64,000 nucleotides of DNA from Paenibacillus amylolyticus. Lineage in GTDB: Bacteria > Bacillota > Bacilli > Paenibacillales > Paenibacillaceae. Under the pieces are notes generated by a model. That model was not told the DNA's origin and did no database searches. It was given only the letters and a program-made list of their open reading frames with translations. Position numbers and translations under genes: made by a program. Every line of letters begins with the position of its first letter. Within the stretch, counting starts at the first letter, position 1. Of this stretch, positions 35,343-44,334 are shown one piece after another. The stretch spans positions 372,001-436,000 of the forward strand of contig NZ_RIAS01000002.1 in NCBI RefSeq assembly GCF_003719335.1, given 5' to 3'.

Positions 35343-35801
35343 GTGATTAAAGGTTTATATGAAACACATCTGAATGTTGCAGATCTTCAAAGATCACATC
35401 ATTTTTACGAGAAGGTACTGGGCTTACCTCTTGCTAATGCACAGCCGGAACACGGATACTTATTTTACTGGATTGGCGGCGAGCGCCATGCCATGCTGGG
35501 GCTGTGGGAGAAGGAACCTGCACAGGTGCAACGTCAGCACTTTGCTTTTCACGTATCTTTGGAAGATATGAAACATGCCGTTGAATACCTGGAAAACAAG
35601 GGCATCCCCACCCGTAATTTTCAGGATGATGATATTGGGGAATTATATGTCTTTGCCTGGATGCCTGCGGTTGCGGTCTATTTTGCTGACCCGGATGGTC
35701 ACTCGTTAGAATTCATCGCTGTGCTGCCAGACGAAGCGAAGCCTGAGCTTGGCTTGGTGCCGTGGAGTGAATGGGAGAGGCTGCATGGGAGAAGTATATG
35801 A
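35343..35801 (+). CDS. VOC-family protein (glyoxalase/dioxygenase fold)
   Basis: 152 residues with two beta-alpha-beta-beta-beta modules. Metal ligands of the family are plausible at H9 (YETHLNVAD), H61 or H65 (QHFAFHVS) and E122 (HSLEFIAVL). The first module has DLQRSHHFYEKVLGLPL. It starts with GTG 35343 behind GGAGGGG. Members include glyoxalases, fosfomycin-resistance enzymes and dioxygenases, and the sequence does not tell which. It is translationally coupled to the next VOC gene. Confidence 0.85.
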   Translation: MIKGLYETHLNVADLQRSHHFYEKVLGLPLANAQPEHGYLFYWIGGERHAMLGLWEKEPAQVQRQHFAFHVSLEDMKHAVEYLENKGIPTRNFQDDDIGELYVFAWMPAVAVYFADPDGHSLEFIAVLPDEAKPELGLVPWSEWERLHGRSI

Positions 35802-36508
35802 TCATTGAACAAGTATTGTTTCATACCGTAAAGCTGGAGGAACTGCACCATTTCTATGGAGTTAGGCTGGGCATGAAGGTATCCGAGATTAATCCTGTAG
35901 AGGAGGCCTTCACTGTGAAGGCTGGAAGCACCAAAATGATATTCAAGCAGTGGAACTCTGCAACCGAAACAGAGAAAAAGGGCATTGAACCGTTTTATCA
36001 TTTTGCCTGGATGATTCCGAGGAATCAGTTTCAGCAAGCGAAGCAGTGGGCAGCGTCACGGGTAACGCTAAGCACAGATGGAGAGCGGGATCAGACTTAC
36101 TCAACCAATTGGGATTCACATTCGTTATATTTTGAAGACCCGGCCGGAAATATCGTGGAGTTGATCGCTCATCATAAGGAAAATAACGAGCAAGAGGGTG
36201 CATTTTCGGTGGAAAATATTTTGAAGGTGTGTGAGATCGGGCTGGTTTCGGAGGATGTGCCAGCCACAGTGCACGAATTGGAGAAAGTGGGATTACCCCG
36301 CTGGGGCGAAGGCAGTGATACGTTTTCTCCTGTAGGTGATCGAAACGGTTTGTTTATTGTGGTGAGGAAAGAACGAGTATGGTTTTTCTCTAATCAAAAG
36401 GCTCAGATTTTCCCGCTAGAAGCAACGATACATCAAGTGGGTACGCTTCGATTCGAGGGGGATTATAGCCATTCATCAGGATATTTTGCTACTGGACTGA
36501 CAGGTTGA
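35798..36508 (+). CDS. Two-domain VOC-family protein
   Basis: 236 residues. The first VOC module has FHTVKLEELHHFYGVRLGM and LYFEDPAGNIVELIAHH; a second, weaker module begins at about residue 140 (VCEIGLVSEDVPATVHELEKVGLPRWGEGSDTF). ATG 35798 overlaps the stop of the upstream VOC gene (ATGA) behind GGGAGA, so the two are coupled. The function cannot be told beyond the fold; the doubled module suggests a pseudo-dimer. Confidence 0.8.
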   Translation: MIIEQVLFHTVKLEELHHFYGVRLGMKVSEINPVEEAFTVKAGSTKMIFKQWNSATETEKKGIEPFYHFAWMIPRNQFQQAKQWAASRVTLSTDGERDQTYSTNWDSHSLYFEDPAGNIVELIAHHKENNEQEGAFSVENILKVCEIGLVSEDVPATVHELEKVGLPRWGEGSDTFSPVGDRNGLFIVVRKERVWFFSNQKAQIFPLEATIHQVGTLRFEGDYSHSSGYFATGLTG

Positions 36509-36651
36509 AAGTTCTTAGATCAGATATAGGGGAAAAGGGGAATAAGTATCTGAACTCCATCATGTTATAGAAGTAAACGCTTTATTTTATGGAGATCAGG
36601 AGTAGTCCGGCTTGTAGCGAGGCTTCCGTAACTTGAAGGGGGATGACACAC

Positions 36652-37602
36652 TTGGATCGACGTTTGTTGGAAGAGGGACTAGCGACTATTGCGTCCAGTC
36701 GGGAACGCACAGGTGACCTATGGCATGCCCATTATGGGGCAGGGGCTATTGCGGCTTACTTTTGGGTGAGGGAAAATCGCCTCACAGCCCTCGCCGCTGG
36801 CAGTGTTACCGCCGAAGCGAAAGCGATGCTTCGCCAGCATGGGACACATATCAGTCATACTGCTTCACCAAGTGAGCGCATGCCGTTAGAAGAAGCCGAA
36901 GCGCGTATTGCAGACGCGCTGGAGCACACGATTGGCGAGTTGCACTGGGTAGGACACCAAGTGATCTATGGTGCGATTAGCCTCAAAGCCCTTCGTGAAC
37001 TGGAAGGATGGGGCACCGTAGAAGAGATTGAGCAGATTGCTCAATTAATCGAGTCGTTTGAACGTACGATTCCAGGGAGATCCTGGGTGAATACAACAGT
37101 AAAAGAGATTCGCCATATGCAGCTGGACGATAATGACGATTTCCCTGAGATACTGCATCCGATTCAGTTGTCTCAGTTCATTCTGGAGGAACTTGGTGCG
37201 TTTCGTACAATTTATCAAGCGGAAGCCCATCATGATCTGATTGGACATATGCTTACCTACGGTCATGCGCTGAACATGCTTTATGAGCTGGGATATCAGG
37301 CTCTATTCTATAAAGGCGTTCCGCCTTTTCTCAAAATGGTCAAGGCCTTGCGCCTGAGCCGTGATATCGATCTGACGCCGGAGGCAGCCACGCTGCAATC
37401 TCCTGTGGACGTGCTACCACTAGCACAAGCTGAGCGTTCACGCGCTCTGCCACATGAATTGGAATACTGGTTGAAGGATCGGCGCTGCCGTGACTGGTAT
37501 GGCGGGCATATATTTAAATTTCCGTTCAGCTTCTATCACCATGCCAAACATGAGGAGCCTGAGCCTGGAATTTGGGAAAATTTCCGTTATATTATCGCGT
37601 GA
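36652..37602 (+). CDS. Protein of unknown function, helical, His-rich
   Basis: About 316 residues, no signal peptide and no membrane helix. I do not recognise a family. The sequence is mostly helical. Histidine clusters stand out: GDLWHAHYGAGAIAAYF near the start, LHWVGHQVIYG (about 110), EAHHDLIGHMLTYGHALNM (about 215) and SFYHHAKHEE near the end, which could bind metal. Start: ATG 36643 touches the GGGGG site, while TTG 36652 has a normal 9-nt spacing, so TTG is preferred; the difference is three residues. A terminator follows 95 bp downstream. Confidence 0.65.
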   Translation: MDRRLLEEGLATIASSRERTGDLWHAHYGAGAIAAYFWVRENRLTALAAGSVTAEAKAMLRQHGTHISHTASPSERMPLEEAEARIADALEHTIGELHWVGHQVIYGAISLKALRELEGWGTVEEIEQIAQLIESFERTIPGRSWVNTTVKEIRHMQLDDNDDFPEILHPIQLSQFILEELGAFRTIYQAEAHHDLIGHMLTYGHALNMLYELGYQALFYKGVPPFLKMVKALRLSRDIDLTPEAATLQSPVDVLPLAQAERSRALPHELEYWLKDRRCRDWYGGHIFKFPFSFYHHAKHEEPEPGIWENFRYIIA

Positions 37603-37696
37603 ACATGGATCAGTGTGAATATGCCATAATTGGAATCGATATATATGGATTAAACCGGAATCCTTGAATAACGAACAACTTAAAAAGATTAGCTTA

Positions 37697-37730
37697 GAAA
37701 AGCACTTGCCCAAGCGGCAGGTGCTTTTTC
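37697..37730 (+). terminator. Intrinsic terminator
   Basis: AAAAGCACTTGCC and GGCAGGTGCTTTTT form the stem; the loop is CAAGC. Confidence 0.9.
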
Positions 37731-37815
37731 GGTAGAGCCGCACTATTTCTCATAAAACCGACGACAGATCGGCGTAATTCATCCGCAATACCGTCTACGT
37801 GAGGGAGAAAAGAAG

Positions 37816-37962
37816 GTAAGATGATAGTATCGGATCAGAAGCAAGGGAAGCAATGTGCCGTGCAGTTTGTAGCGTGTAGCGCACAAAGTCTAAACGATGT
37901 GCAAGAGACGGAAAAGTAGCTCACGCAGAAAAAGATCAGGCCAGCAAAATGCTGGTTTTTTT
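37816..37962 (+). ncRNA. Candidate leader RNA with terminator upstream of the DUF4127 gene
   Basis: A segment opening with GTAAGATGATAGTATCGGATC is followed by structured DNA (GTGTAGCGCAC) and ends with CCAGCA-AAA-TGCTGG plus seven T (37942-37960). The opening motif recurs at about 40480 in front of the tail operon, also followed by a terminator. It may be a small RNA or an attenuator leader. Confidence 0.35.
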
Positions 37963-38031
37963 CATTTCGGTGATTGCGCCCTTGCCCTGATCGGGTATTG
38001 AAGAATATCAAAAAACAGGAGGATACATGAT

Positions 38032-39735
38032 ATGAAAACAGTATTGTATGTACCACTCGATGATCGTCCGGCGAATCTGGATGACGTCATTGTCCAAGGG
38101 AAAGCAGCCGGTCTTCACATCGTTACACCCAGCCTGAAAGATATCAAGAACCGTTTGGATACGAAGAAGACGACCGACGGCACAACGCTGCTGGGCACTT
38201 CGACGCCCGTTTACGGGAATCCGTCCAACATTTATGATTTCATTGTCAAACATGCAGCGAAGGCAGATGGTTTCATTATTTCAACGGATATGCTTGCTTA
38301 TGGCGGATTAATCGGCAGTCGTCAGCTTCGCGAAAACGGCGGGGGAACGTATCCGTCATATGACGAGCAAACCACTCATTTGCTGGATGTCATTCGAATA
38401 ATTAAAACGAAGTACCCTCGCAAACCGCTGTTTGTGATGGATACGATTATGCGGCTTGCAACCACTTCATTTGCAGATGGTTTGGCACTGGATGCCTATA
38501 ATGAATCTCGCTCTCTGATGCAGCAACCACGCCAGACCTTCACGGAGTTTGAAGATATTATTCAAGGATATAACGTTTCTCCAGATGGAGTAGAGTATGG
38601 GGAGACCACTTATTTTGATAAACCGAAATACTATAATACAAGACAGCACAAGTTCAAAACCAATCGTTACATTCTGGATCAACTGGCTCGTACGGGTTAT
38701 ATTGATTTCCTTGCCGTTGGTGTGGATGATGCGAATACCCAAGGGGTTCAGATCAACGAGATCAAGTATGTCGAAGCACGGATTAACGAATGGCTTGGCG
38801 GCACGGATGGACAGAACCCGGATCGTGCGATTATTTTGCCGGATGCCGACGGTCTGGGACATGCTCTAGTCGCTCGAATGGCGAACCAGTTATTCAGGGG
38901 CGGAGCGAAAACGAAATATGGTGTGAAGTATTACGGGCCACACGGCTCGACGATCATCAATACCTACGAATATATGGATGTGCATCAAAATGTGGTGCAT
39001 CACGTCGATATTGTCGGTGGTGTTATGATTGAGGATGGGGCAGATTCTACGTTGGATATGGAGATCATTGCTATTACGGCGCTTGACCAGGCACAGGCGG
39101 CAGTGGAGCGTTTGGCAACGAATGGGGAACAGGGGTTGCCTTCGATCCTGATTGATTTTGTGGGTAAAGGGCCTGCGAATGTCGATGTGGCTGAAGCGTT
39201 GCTGAATAGTCCATATACCGGACGCGTACTTGGATACAGTGCCTGGAATACACCGGGGAACAAAATTGGTCTTGCGGTTGGCATGGCACAATCGAGATTT
39301 GCACTGATCACGACTGAAAAGCATGAATATAAGCTGCGGGATGCCATGAATGCACACGGCTCGCTGTTGTTCAAACGTTTCCTGAAGGACTACAGCTACA
39401 AAGCGGTAGCCATTGCCGATGTTCGTACCTATTCGCGTGCGCATGCACTGTATACCAATGTAGCAACACTGGCGGATCAGAATATGCTGCTGTTTAACTC
39501 GGAAGAGGATTACGCTCATCTGCAAAGCTTGCTGCGTGACCTTATGCAGACACACACCGCTGAACTGGCAAGCAAACCGGCTTTCGGGCAAGGCAACCCG
39601 GCCATTCGCCGAATCTGTGACGGGCAACTGACGTATGCAACTTATCATGGTGAATTGTTGGAATACAACAATCCGGATTTCATTTGGGGACGTGCGTTTG
39701 AAATTACGCTGAGCCCGCAAGCAAGGCTGAACTAA
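38032..39735 (+). CDS. DUF4127-family protein
   Basis: 567 residues, full-length DUF4127. Typical opening VLYVPLDDRPANLDDVIVQGKAAG, then DGFIISTDMLAYGGLIGSR, FLAVGVDDANTQGVQINEI and LPDADGLGHALVARMAN. The end, FIWGRAFEITLSPQ, is also conserved. No signal peptide, so cytosolic. The fold and reaction of the family are not established; the acidic motifs (LDDRP, GVDDA, PDADG) could bind metal. AGGAGG precedes the ATG. It is apparently monocistronic and followed by a hairpin terminator. Confidence 0.9.
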   Translation: MKTVLYVPLDDRPANLDDVIVQGKAAGLHIVTPSLKDIKNRLDTKKTTDGTTLLGTSTPVYGNPSNIYDFIVKHAAKADGFIISTDMLAYGGLIGSRQLRENGGGTYPSYDEQTTHLLDVIRIIKTKYPRKPLFVMDTIMRLATTSFADGLALDAYNESRSLMQQPRQTFTEFEDIIQGYNVSPDGVEYGETTYFDKPKYYNTRQHKFKTNRYILDQLARTGYIDFLAVGVDDANTQGVQINEIKYVEARINEWLGGTDGQNPDRAIILPDADGLGHALVARMANQLFRGGAKTKYGVKYYGPHGSTIINTYEYMDVHQNVVHHVDIVGGVMIEDGADSTLDMEIIAITALDQAQAAVERLATNGEQGLPSILIDFVGKGPANVDVAEALLNSPYTGRVLGYSAWNTPGNKIGLAVGMAQSRFALITTEKHEYKLRDAMNAHGSLLFKRFLKDYSYKAVAIADVRTYSRAHALYTNVATLADQNMLLFNSEEDYAHLQSLLRDLMQTHTAELASKPAFGQGNPAIRRICDGQLTYATYHGELLEYNNPDFIWGRAFEITLSPQARLN

Positions 39736-39790
39736 AATCATGTTTTAGAATGACAGAAGAAATGGACTGCAATTCAAGTTGAGAACAAAT

Positions 39791-39827
39791 AGAGCGAGCT
39801 ACTCATAAACGGTAGCTCGCTTTCTGA
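39791..39827. terminator. Hairpin terminator between convergent genes
   Basis: AGCGAGCTAC and GTAGCTCGCT with a CTCATAAACG loop, followed by TTCT on the forward strand. Confidence 0.65.
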
Positions 39828-39830
39828 TTC

Positions 39831-40307
39831 TCAATGCCAAGCAGCTATAATGACGAACATCATAGCTACAACAAAAGAAAGTATGAGAAATGATTTATAA
39901 CTGTGACGCTTATGTGCGATCCATACCCCATAAGAAGACATGAGAGACGAGATAAAGAAAAATAGGTAGAATAACCTTCCTTCTGGAGAAAATAGAAAAG
40001 CAATGCTTGTAAAGTTCCAAAATCCAGAAAGAACAGGGATCGAATATACGGGGACAATGGCTGCAAGTGCGAATAACAGCGTTTGTGTCCAAAGAAAGTA
40101 CTTATTTATCCATTTCAATAGAAGAATGGATAAGAGAAATAATAGCAAAGTTACTGTGAAAAAAGAGGGGGCGGTCCACATGAGAAGTTGTCCCCAACCA
40201 CTCATTTTTTCATCATAAAGTAGAAATAAACCCAAGGTATACGCAACTACGCCTGCCAAATAACTTGAGATGAACACCCAGATGTAAAATAGATCAGATT
40301 TTTTCAT
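39831..40307 (-). CDS. Small integral membrane protein of unknown function
   Basis: 158 residues with five hydrophobic segments (for example YIWVFISSYLAGVVAYTLGLF, MWTAPSFFTVTLLLFLLSILL, LFYLFFFISSLMSSYGVWI and LILSFVVAMMFVIIAAW). No conserved motif was recognised. GGAGG stands before the ATG. Base composition is more AT-rich than the flanking DUF4127 gene. It is a lone gene between a convergent terminator and the divergent tail operon. Confidence 0.7.
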   Translation of the reverse strand: MKKSDLFYIWVFISSYLAGVVAYTLGLFLLYDEKMSGWGQLLMWTAPSFFTVTLLLFLLSILLLKWINKYFLWTQTLLFALAAIVPVYSIPVLSGFWNFTSIAFLFSPEGRLFYLFFFISSLMSSYGVWIAHKRHSYKSFLILSFVVAMMFVIIAAWH

Positions 40308-40479
40308 TTAATCGCCTCCACTCTAATAGAACACGATCACTTTATTAATGGTATATTTTTAACATTTAATTGTCTATCTTTAGAGAAAAAAGTCACATAA
40401 GAAGTGTCGTCTTTTTACCGCCCAACTTCCTCCCTTATTCGCGCACAAGTCAACCCAATCACCATCCGCGGTAGGGTAA

Positions 40480-40575
40480 AAAGGCTGTAAGATAGTATTA
40501 TCGGATCCATTGCCGAGGGACACACCGAAAGCACATACGCTAATGTACAGACCAGTCAATAGGGCTGGTCTTTTT
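40480..40575 (+). ncRNA. Leader of the tail operon with intrinsic terminator
   Basis: GTAAGATAGTATTATCGGATC (40483-40505 area) resembles the segment at 37816. AGACCAG/CTGGTCT (40549-40571) plus TTTTT is a clear terminator 130 bp upstream of the first tail gene. Transcription of the tail genes must pass it, so antitermination or a later promoter is likely. Confidence 0.4.
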
Positions 40576-40707
40576 GATGCGGTGAAGTTGTCCCTGCATT
40601 TTGATCCGGTTTCTACACGGAGTGTGGGAAAAAGGGGGAATCCCGAACTGCCACATGGTTGCTGTAACATGCGGGCAGCATTCACTTTTACGGCGGAAGG
40701 GGGCGAA

Positions 40708-41724
40708 ATGAATGTGTCTATTCGACATGAAATGAACAGTGAAACGAGCAATAAAATGAACAATGAGCAAAGCCACGAAATTAGCAATGGTGTATCAGAG
40801 ATCAGGATATCAGAGATCAGACTAAGTACACGTATCAAAAAGACGTTAAAGCAGAAGCTTGCAACTCTCATACCTGCTTGGGAAGGCCGCGTGCAGGATA
40901 TTCCTGCTTCGGGTGAAGTGCTGTCTGGCCCATGTGCAGTGATTGCTTTTGCTGAAGAAGTGCCCAAGTCAACCTGGGCAGGATACAGGAGAATCATCAA
41001 GATTTCACCGTATGCCCGATCGGAAGACGGGGGTGCAGAGCAGGTGGAGGCTTGGTCAGCAGAGTTAATCGCAGGCTTGCATCAGGTTCGGCTGGAAGAT
41101 GAGCAAGGTGAAGCTTTTACCTGCCTCTATCTGGGTTCAACGGACAGTGACCGTGTTGATAGTGGATCGGGTATGGTTACGCGTAGTTTACGTTTTGGTG
41201 TATACGTTCCTGAACCGCAAGGCGCCGCCGGGAATAACCCTGTCACGGGTGATCCTTGGCTTGTTGCTTTGCAGCTATGGACAGCGAACAAGCTGGGATC
41301 GAATTGGTCTGTGTATGCCAATAGTTGGCCAGGTGGGTATAGGATGCCGTCTGTACTGTGGCGTTTAAGCGGGTACAGTACCGCAGTGGCCGGAACATCG
41401 GCGCTTGAAGTACGCAAACAGTGGATCGGGCATGTTCTCACCGATGATACAGGTCTGACAGATCAGGCGGCAAGCCACCTGGTCCAGCAATTGGCACTTC
41501 AATCGCGGATTCCAATGACTCCATTGGATAACGAGGAAGCTGGAGCTAACGCGATGGGCGAGAGTCATACACGGTATGTGACAGTAGATGAGGTAACAGC
41601 AGATTTGCAAGCCGATGCGTATCTGAATGGACAGATTCGTCTGACATTAACACAGCGTATCCGTCGTCCGGTTACAAGTGCACCGCTTATGCGTGAGATC
41701 CACCATAACAAAGGAATAGAGTAA
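40708..41724 (+). CDS. Phage tail terminator-like protein, duplicated domain (module 1)
   Basis: 338 residues. A polar, repetitive N-terminus (about 1-45, many Asn, Ser, Glu) is followed by two similar domains. The first covers about 48-165 (TRIKKTLKQKLATLIPAWEG to SLRFGVYVPEP), the second about 170-330 (WLVALQLWTANKLGSNWSVYAN to QIRLTLTQRIRRP). Each has an N-terminal helix, a Trp-containing strand region and a C-terminal strand, as in tail terminator (completion) proteins such as the one at 53131-53559, which has a single domain. The role would be capping the tail tube. Start ATG 40708 behind GGAAGGGGG; the open frame to 40510 runs through the leader terminator and is not credible. Confidence 0.6.
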   Translation: MNVSIRHEMNSETSNKMNNEQSHEISNGVSEIRISEIRLSTRIKKTLKQKLATLIPAWEGRVQDIPASGEVLSGPCAVIAFAEEVPKSTWAGYRRIIKISPYARSEDGGAEQVEAWSAELIAGLHQVRLEDEQGEAFTCLYLGSTDSDRVDSGSGMVTRSLRFGVYVPEPQGAAGNNPVTGDPWLVALQLWTANKLGSNWSVYANSWPGGYRMPSVLWRLSGYSTAVAGTSALEVRKQWIGHVLTDDTGLTDQAASHLVQQLALQSRIPMTPLDNEEAGANAMGESHTRYVTVDEVTADLQADAYLNGQIRLTLTQRIRRPVTSAPLMREIHHNKGIE

Positions 41725-41909
41725 AAGTAAGTCCCAGAGAAGCTATCACTAACGGGTAGTTTCAGATCGTTTTATATCGTAGCTTTTGTAGACTGATTAG
41801 TATCAGAAAGACTGCTTCAAAAGTAGATATTTCATCGATTATAGGATTAAAAATTAATAGGTGAGACGAGATCATTTGAACTTTGTTAAACCAACGAGGT
41901 GAGAAATAC

Positions 41910-42110
41910 ATGGCAAGCTTTATGAAAAAAAAGTCACCAGTTTCCCCGCAGTATACGCGGGCTGAACTGATGAATCATTCGGAAGCCCTCTTTGCCGTGA
42001 AGGCAGAGGTGCTGGCTGGTGCGCTGCACGAAGCGGCGCAACAGACGTTTTCCATTGAAGAAGCACAGGCAAGAATCAACCAATTTTTGAAAGCGAAGGT
42101 GAATGAATAA
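41910..42110 (+). CDS. Small pre-sheath tail protein (module 1)
   Basis: 66 residues (MASFMKKKSPVSPQYTRAEL and a C-terminal helix SIEEAQARINQFLKAKV). It has the same place, size and C-terminal pattern (EAQxxIxxF) as the 81-residue protein just before sheath 2, so it is a conserved part of the module. No named function. ATG 41910 is behind GAGGTGAG, and its stop overlaps the sheath start (TAATG). Confidence 0.7.
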   Translation: MASFMKKKSPVSPQYTRAELMNHSEALFAVKAEVLAGALHEAAQQTFSIEEAQARINQFLKAKVNE

Positions 42111-43573
42111 TGGCAGGTGGAACTTGGGAACAAACAAATCGTCCGGTCCTTCCGGGTTTGTATATGAATTTTCAGGCGGCAGCGTCTTCAGCAATTCAGG
42201 CAGGCAGTCGTGGAACGGTCGTTGTGCCGGTCAAGGCTAACTGGGGTCCGGTGGGCACGTTTGTGGAAGTAAGCAGTGAAACGGCAATTGAACGTACATT
42301 TGCGGCCGATGCAATGGATAACGGTACGGCTTATACATCTTTGAAACTGGCTTTGCTCGGCGGACCGAAGAAACTGCTCGCTTATCGGGTGGCAAGTTCT
42401 GCAGCGAAAGCAGCCACGCTGACGTTGAAGGACGGCGGTGGTGCTGATGTGCTCCAGATTGATGCAAAATATCCGGGCGACCGTGCGAATGGCTTCTATG
42501 TAACGATTCAGCCGGGTGTGATCGACAATACGAAGTTTGAAGTGCGCCTGTTTGAAGGCAACCGCATGCTGTATGCTCTCTTGACGGCAGATGTTACAGC
42601 GGCAGCCCTTGCCAAAGAGATCAATGCCGATGAGCAAAATCTATGGATCACGGCTCAGGCGATTGGAGAAGGGACTGGGGAGGTTGCGAACGTATCGGGT
42701 GCGGCTTTCAAAGGTGGTGTAAGCGGCAATGATGCACTGACGAATGCAGAGTACATTGCTTTGCAGGGCGCGCTGGAAGGAGAGCAGTTTGATGTGCTTG
42801 CCCTGGATCATGCGGCGGATGCAGCGTTGCTTGCGAGCTTTGCGGCATGGGTCAAACGGGTACGCAGTGAAGGCAAGCCAGTCATGGCCGTATTCGGTGG
42901 CTCTACGGCAGATGATACGTCTGCTTCGGCAGCTCAGAAGGCTGCAGCACGCTCTCTTACGCTGAACCATGAAGGTGTGATTAATGTGGGCACGGGCGTG
43001 CGTTTGGGCGATGCTTTCTATAGCTCCGCACAGACCTCTGCTTATGTTGCGGGTCTTATCGCCGGACAACGTCTGAACGAATCCACGACATATGCGGCAG
43101 CACCGTTCGATGATGTTACACGCCGCTGGACACGCGCCGAACAGGAGCAGGCTGTACAGAATGGCGTATTTATTTTCTTCCACGATGGACGACGGGTTAA
43201 AGCTCTTCGTGGCGTGAATACTCTGGTTACCCCTGCTGCCGGACAAAATAATGCGTGGAAAAAAATCCGGTCGATCCGGGTCATGGATGTGATTAATACA
43301 GATTTGCAGCGCTCCGCAGAAGATACGTATATCGGCAAAGTGAACAATACCGAAGAAGGTCGTCAGGCACTGATTGGTGCGATGAAGGCCTATTTGGCGT
43401 TGCTTGCACAGAGTAATGTTATCGAAGCCGAAGGGTATGATGTTGTTCTCGACCCGGCGTATTACGGTGATGTTCCTGTGCTGAAACCGGAGGCAGATCA
43501 GGTATTCCTGCAATGGAATGTGAAGCTGACGGATGTGATGGAGCAGTTGTTTGGTACGTTTTACGTGCAATAA
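42110..43573 (+). CDS. Contractile tail sheath protein, XkdK-like (module 1)
   Basis: 487 residues. Begins MAGGTWEQTNRPVLPGLYMNF, as sheath proteins of PBSX-type tails do. The core has KAATLTLKDGGG, PGDRANGFYVTIQPG and the subtilisin-like middle, and the C-terminal part KKIRSIRVMDVINTDLQRSAEDTYIGKVNNTEEGRQALIGAM is the conserved sheath end that interlocks subunits. It assembles around the tube and contracts on firing. The sheath of module 2 (438 residues) is a clear but diverged paralogue. Confidence 0.93.
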   Translation: MAGGTWEQTNRPVLPGLYMNFQAAASSAIQAGSRGTVVVPVKANWGPVGTFVEVSSETAIERTFAADAMDNGTAYTSLKLALLGGPKKLLAYRVASSAAKAATLTLKDGGGADVLQIDAKYPGDRANGFYVTIQPGVIDNTKFEVRLFEGNRMLYALLTADVTAAALAKEINADEQNLWITAQAIGEGTGEVANVSGAAFKGGVSGNDALTNAEYIALQGALEGEQFDVLALDHAADAALLASFAAWVKRVRSEGKPVMAVFGGSTADDTSASAAQKAAARSLTLNHEGVINVGTGVRLGDAFYSSAQTSAYVAGLIAGQRLNESTTYAAAPFDDVTRRWTRAEQEQAVQNGVFIFFHDGRRVKALRGVNTLVTPAAGQNNAWKKIRSIRVMDVINTDLQRSAEDTYIGKVNNTEEGRQALIGAMKAYLALLAQSNVIEAEGYDVVLDPAYYGDVPVLKPEADQVFLQWNVKLTDVMEQLFGTFYVQ

Positions 43574-43771
43574 GGTAAAAGGCTTGATAACAGGCTAACA
43601 GGCTAGTAGATAGTTTTGTGAAAAAGTAGAAGGACATGTTGAGTGGTTGGTTTACACGAATAACGGAGAGGACAGCGAAATTCTAGGGATACAGTGATTC
43701 GGAGGATTTCTGATGGCGTCGTTATGATATGTGAACAATAACCACTCAACCATAATAAGGAGGAAATATAC

Positions 43772-44179
43772 ATGTTGGATGCATCAAGAGTGATTCTCGG
43801 TACCCACGGTCAATTGCATATGGATGGTGTGTGGCAGACCAATATTAACAAGCTGGAGGCCAGCGTAGAGATTGAGAAACGTGAGCTGAATCTGGTCGGC
43901 AACGAGTGGAAGGTTCACAAAAACGGTGCTAAAAAAGGTACAGGTACGATGACAGGTTACAAGGTTACGTCCGATATGATCAAGCGCGGCTTTACCAAAT
44001 TTCAAATTATCTCCAAGCTGGATGATCCCGAGTCGTACGGACATGAAAGTGTACTGTTGAAAGGTTGCATGGTAGATAAAATTCAGCTGGCGAACTGGAC
44101 GGCAGGTGAGGAAGTGCCGGAAGAAACGGGCTTTACCTTTGAAGGGTTCGAATTGCTGAATCCGATTGTAGCGAACTGA
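43772..44179 (+). CDS. Tail tube protein, XkdM-like (module 1)
   Basis: 135 residues of the XkdM family. It starts LDASRVILGTHGQLHMDGVWQTN, has the conserved EIEKRELNLVGNEWKVHKNG and the turn KGTGTMTGYKVTSDM, and ends FEGFELLNPIV. It forms the inner tube inside the sheath. AAGGAGG lies upstream. It is followed by an intrinsic terminator, which could keep sheath and tube expression above the rest. Confidence 0.92.
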   Translation: MLDASRVILGTHGQLHMDGVWQTNINKLEASVEIEKRELNLVGNEWKVHKNGAKKGTGTMTGYKVTSDMIKRGFTKFQIISKLDDPESYGHESVLLKGCMVDKIQLANWTAGEEVPEETGFTFEGFELLNPIVAN

Positions 44180-44229
44180 TTTTTATGAAAGGTTATTGAA
44201 CTTGTTCACAATAAGCAAGGACACTGAAG

Positions 44230-44256
44230 CAGACCGAGAACCCCTCGGTCTTTTTG
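44230..44256 (+). terminator. Intrinsic terminator inside tail module 1
   Basis: AGACCGAG and CTCGGTCT form the stem, followed by TTTTTG. It lies between the tube and the assembly-chaperone genes. Confidence 0.75.
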
Positions 44257-44334
44257 TGTCTTGAGATGATTATGAAATACACACGGAAGCACATCGAATT
44301 CAGAGAATACATGAGAAAAAGGAGATTTTAACCG

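Noticed and set aside
38890..39741. Open frame of 283 codons on the reverse strand
   Set aside because: Shadow of the DUF4127 gene; no ribosome binding site and unlikely composition.
40510..40707. Longer N-terminus of the first tail gene
   Set aside because: The extra 66 codons run through the leader terminator; the ATG at 40708 has a strong ribosome binding site.
42641..43570. Open frame of 309 codons on the reverse strand
   Set aside because: Complete overlap with the tail sheath gene; Cys/His/Arg-rich shadow without a start signal.
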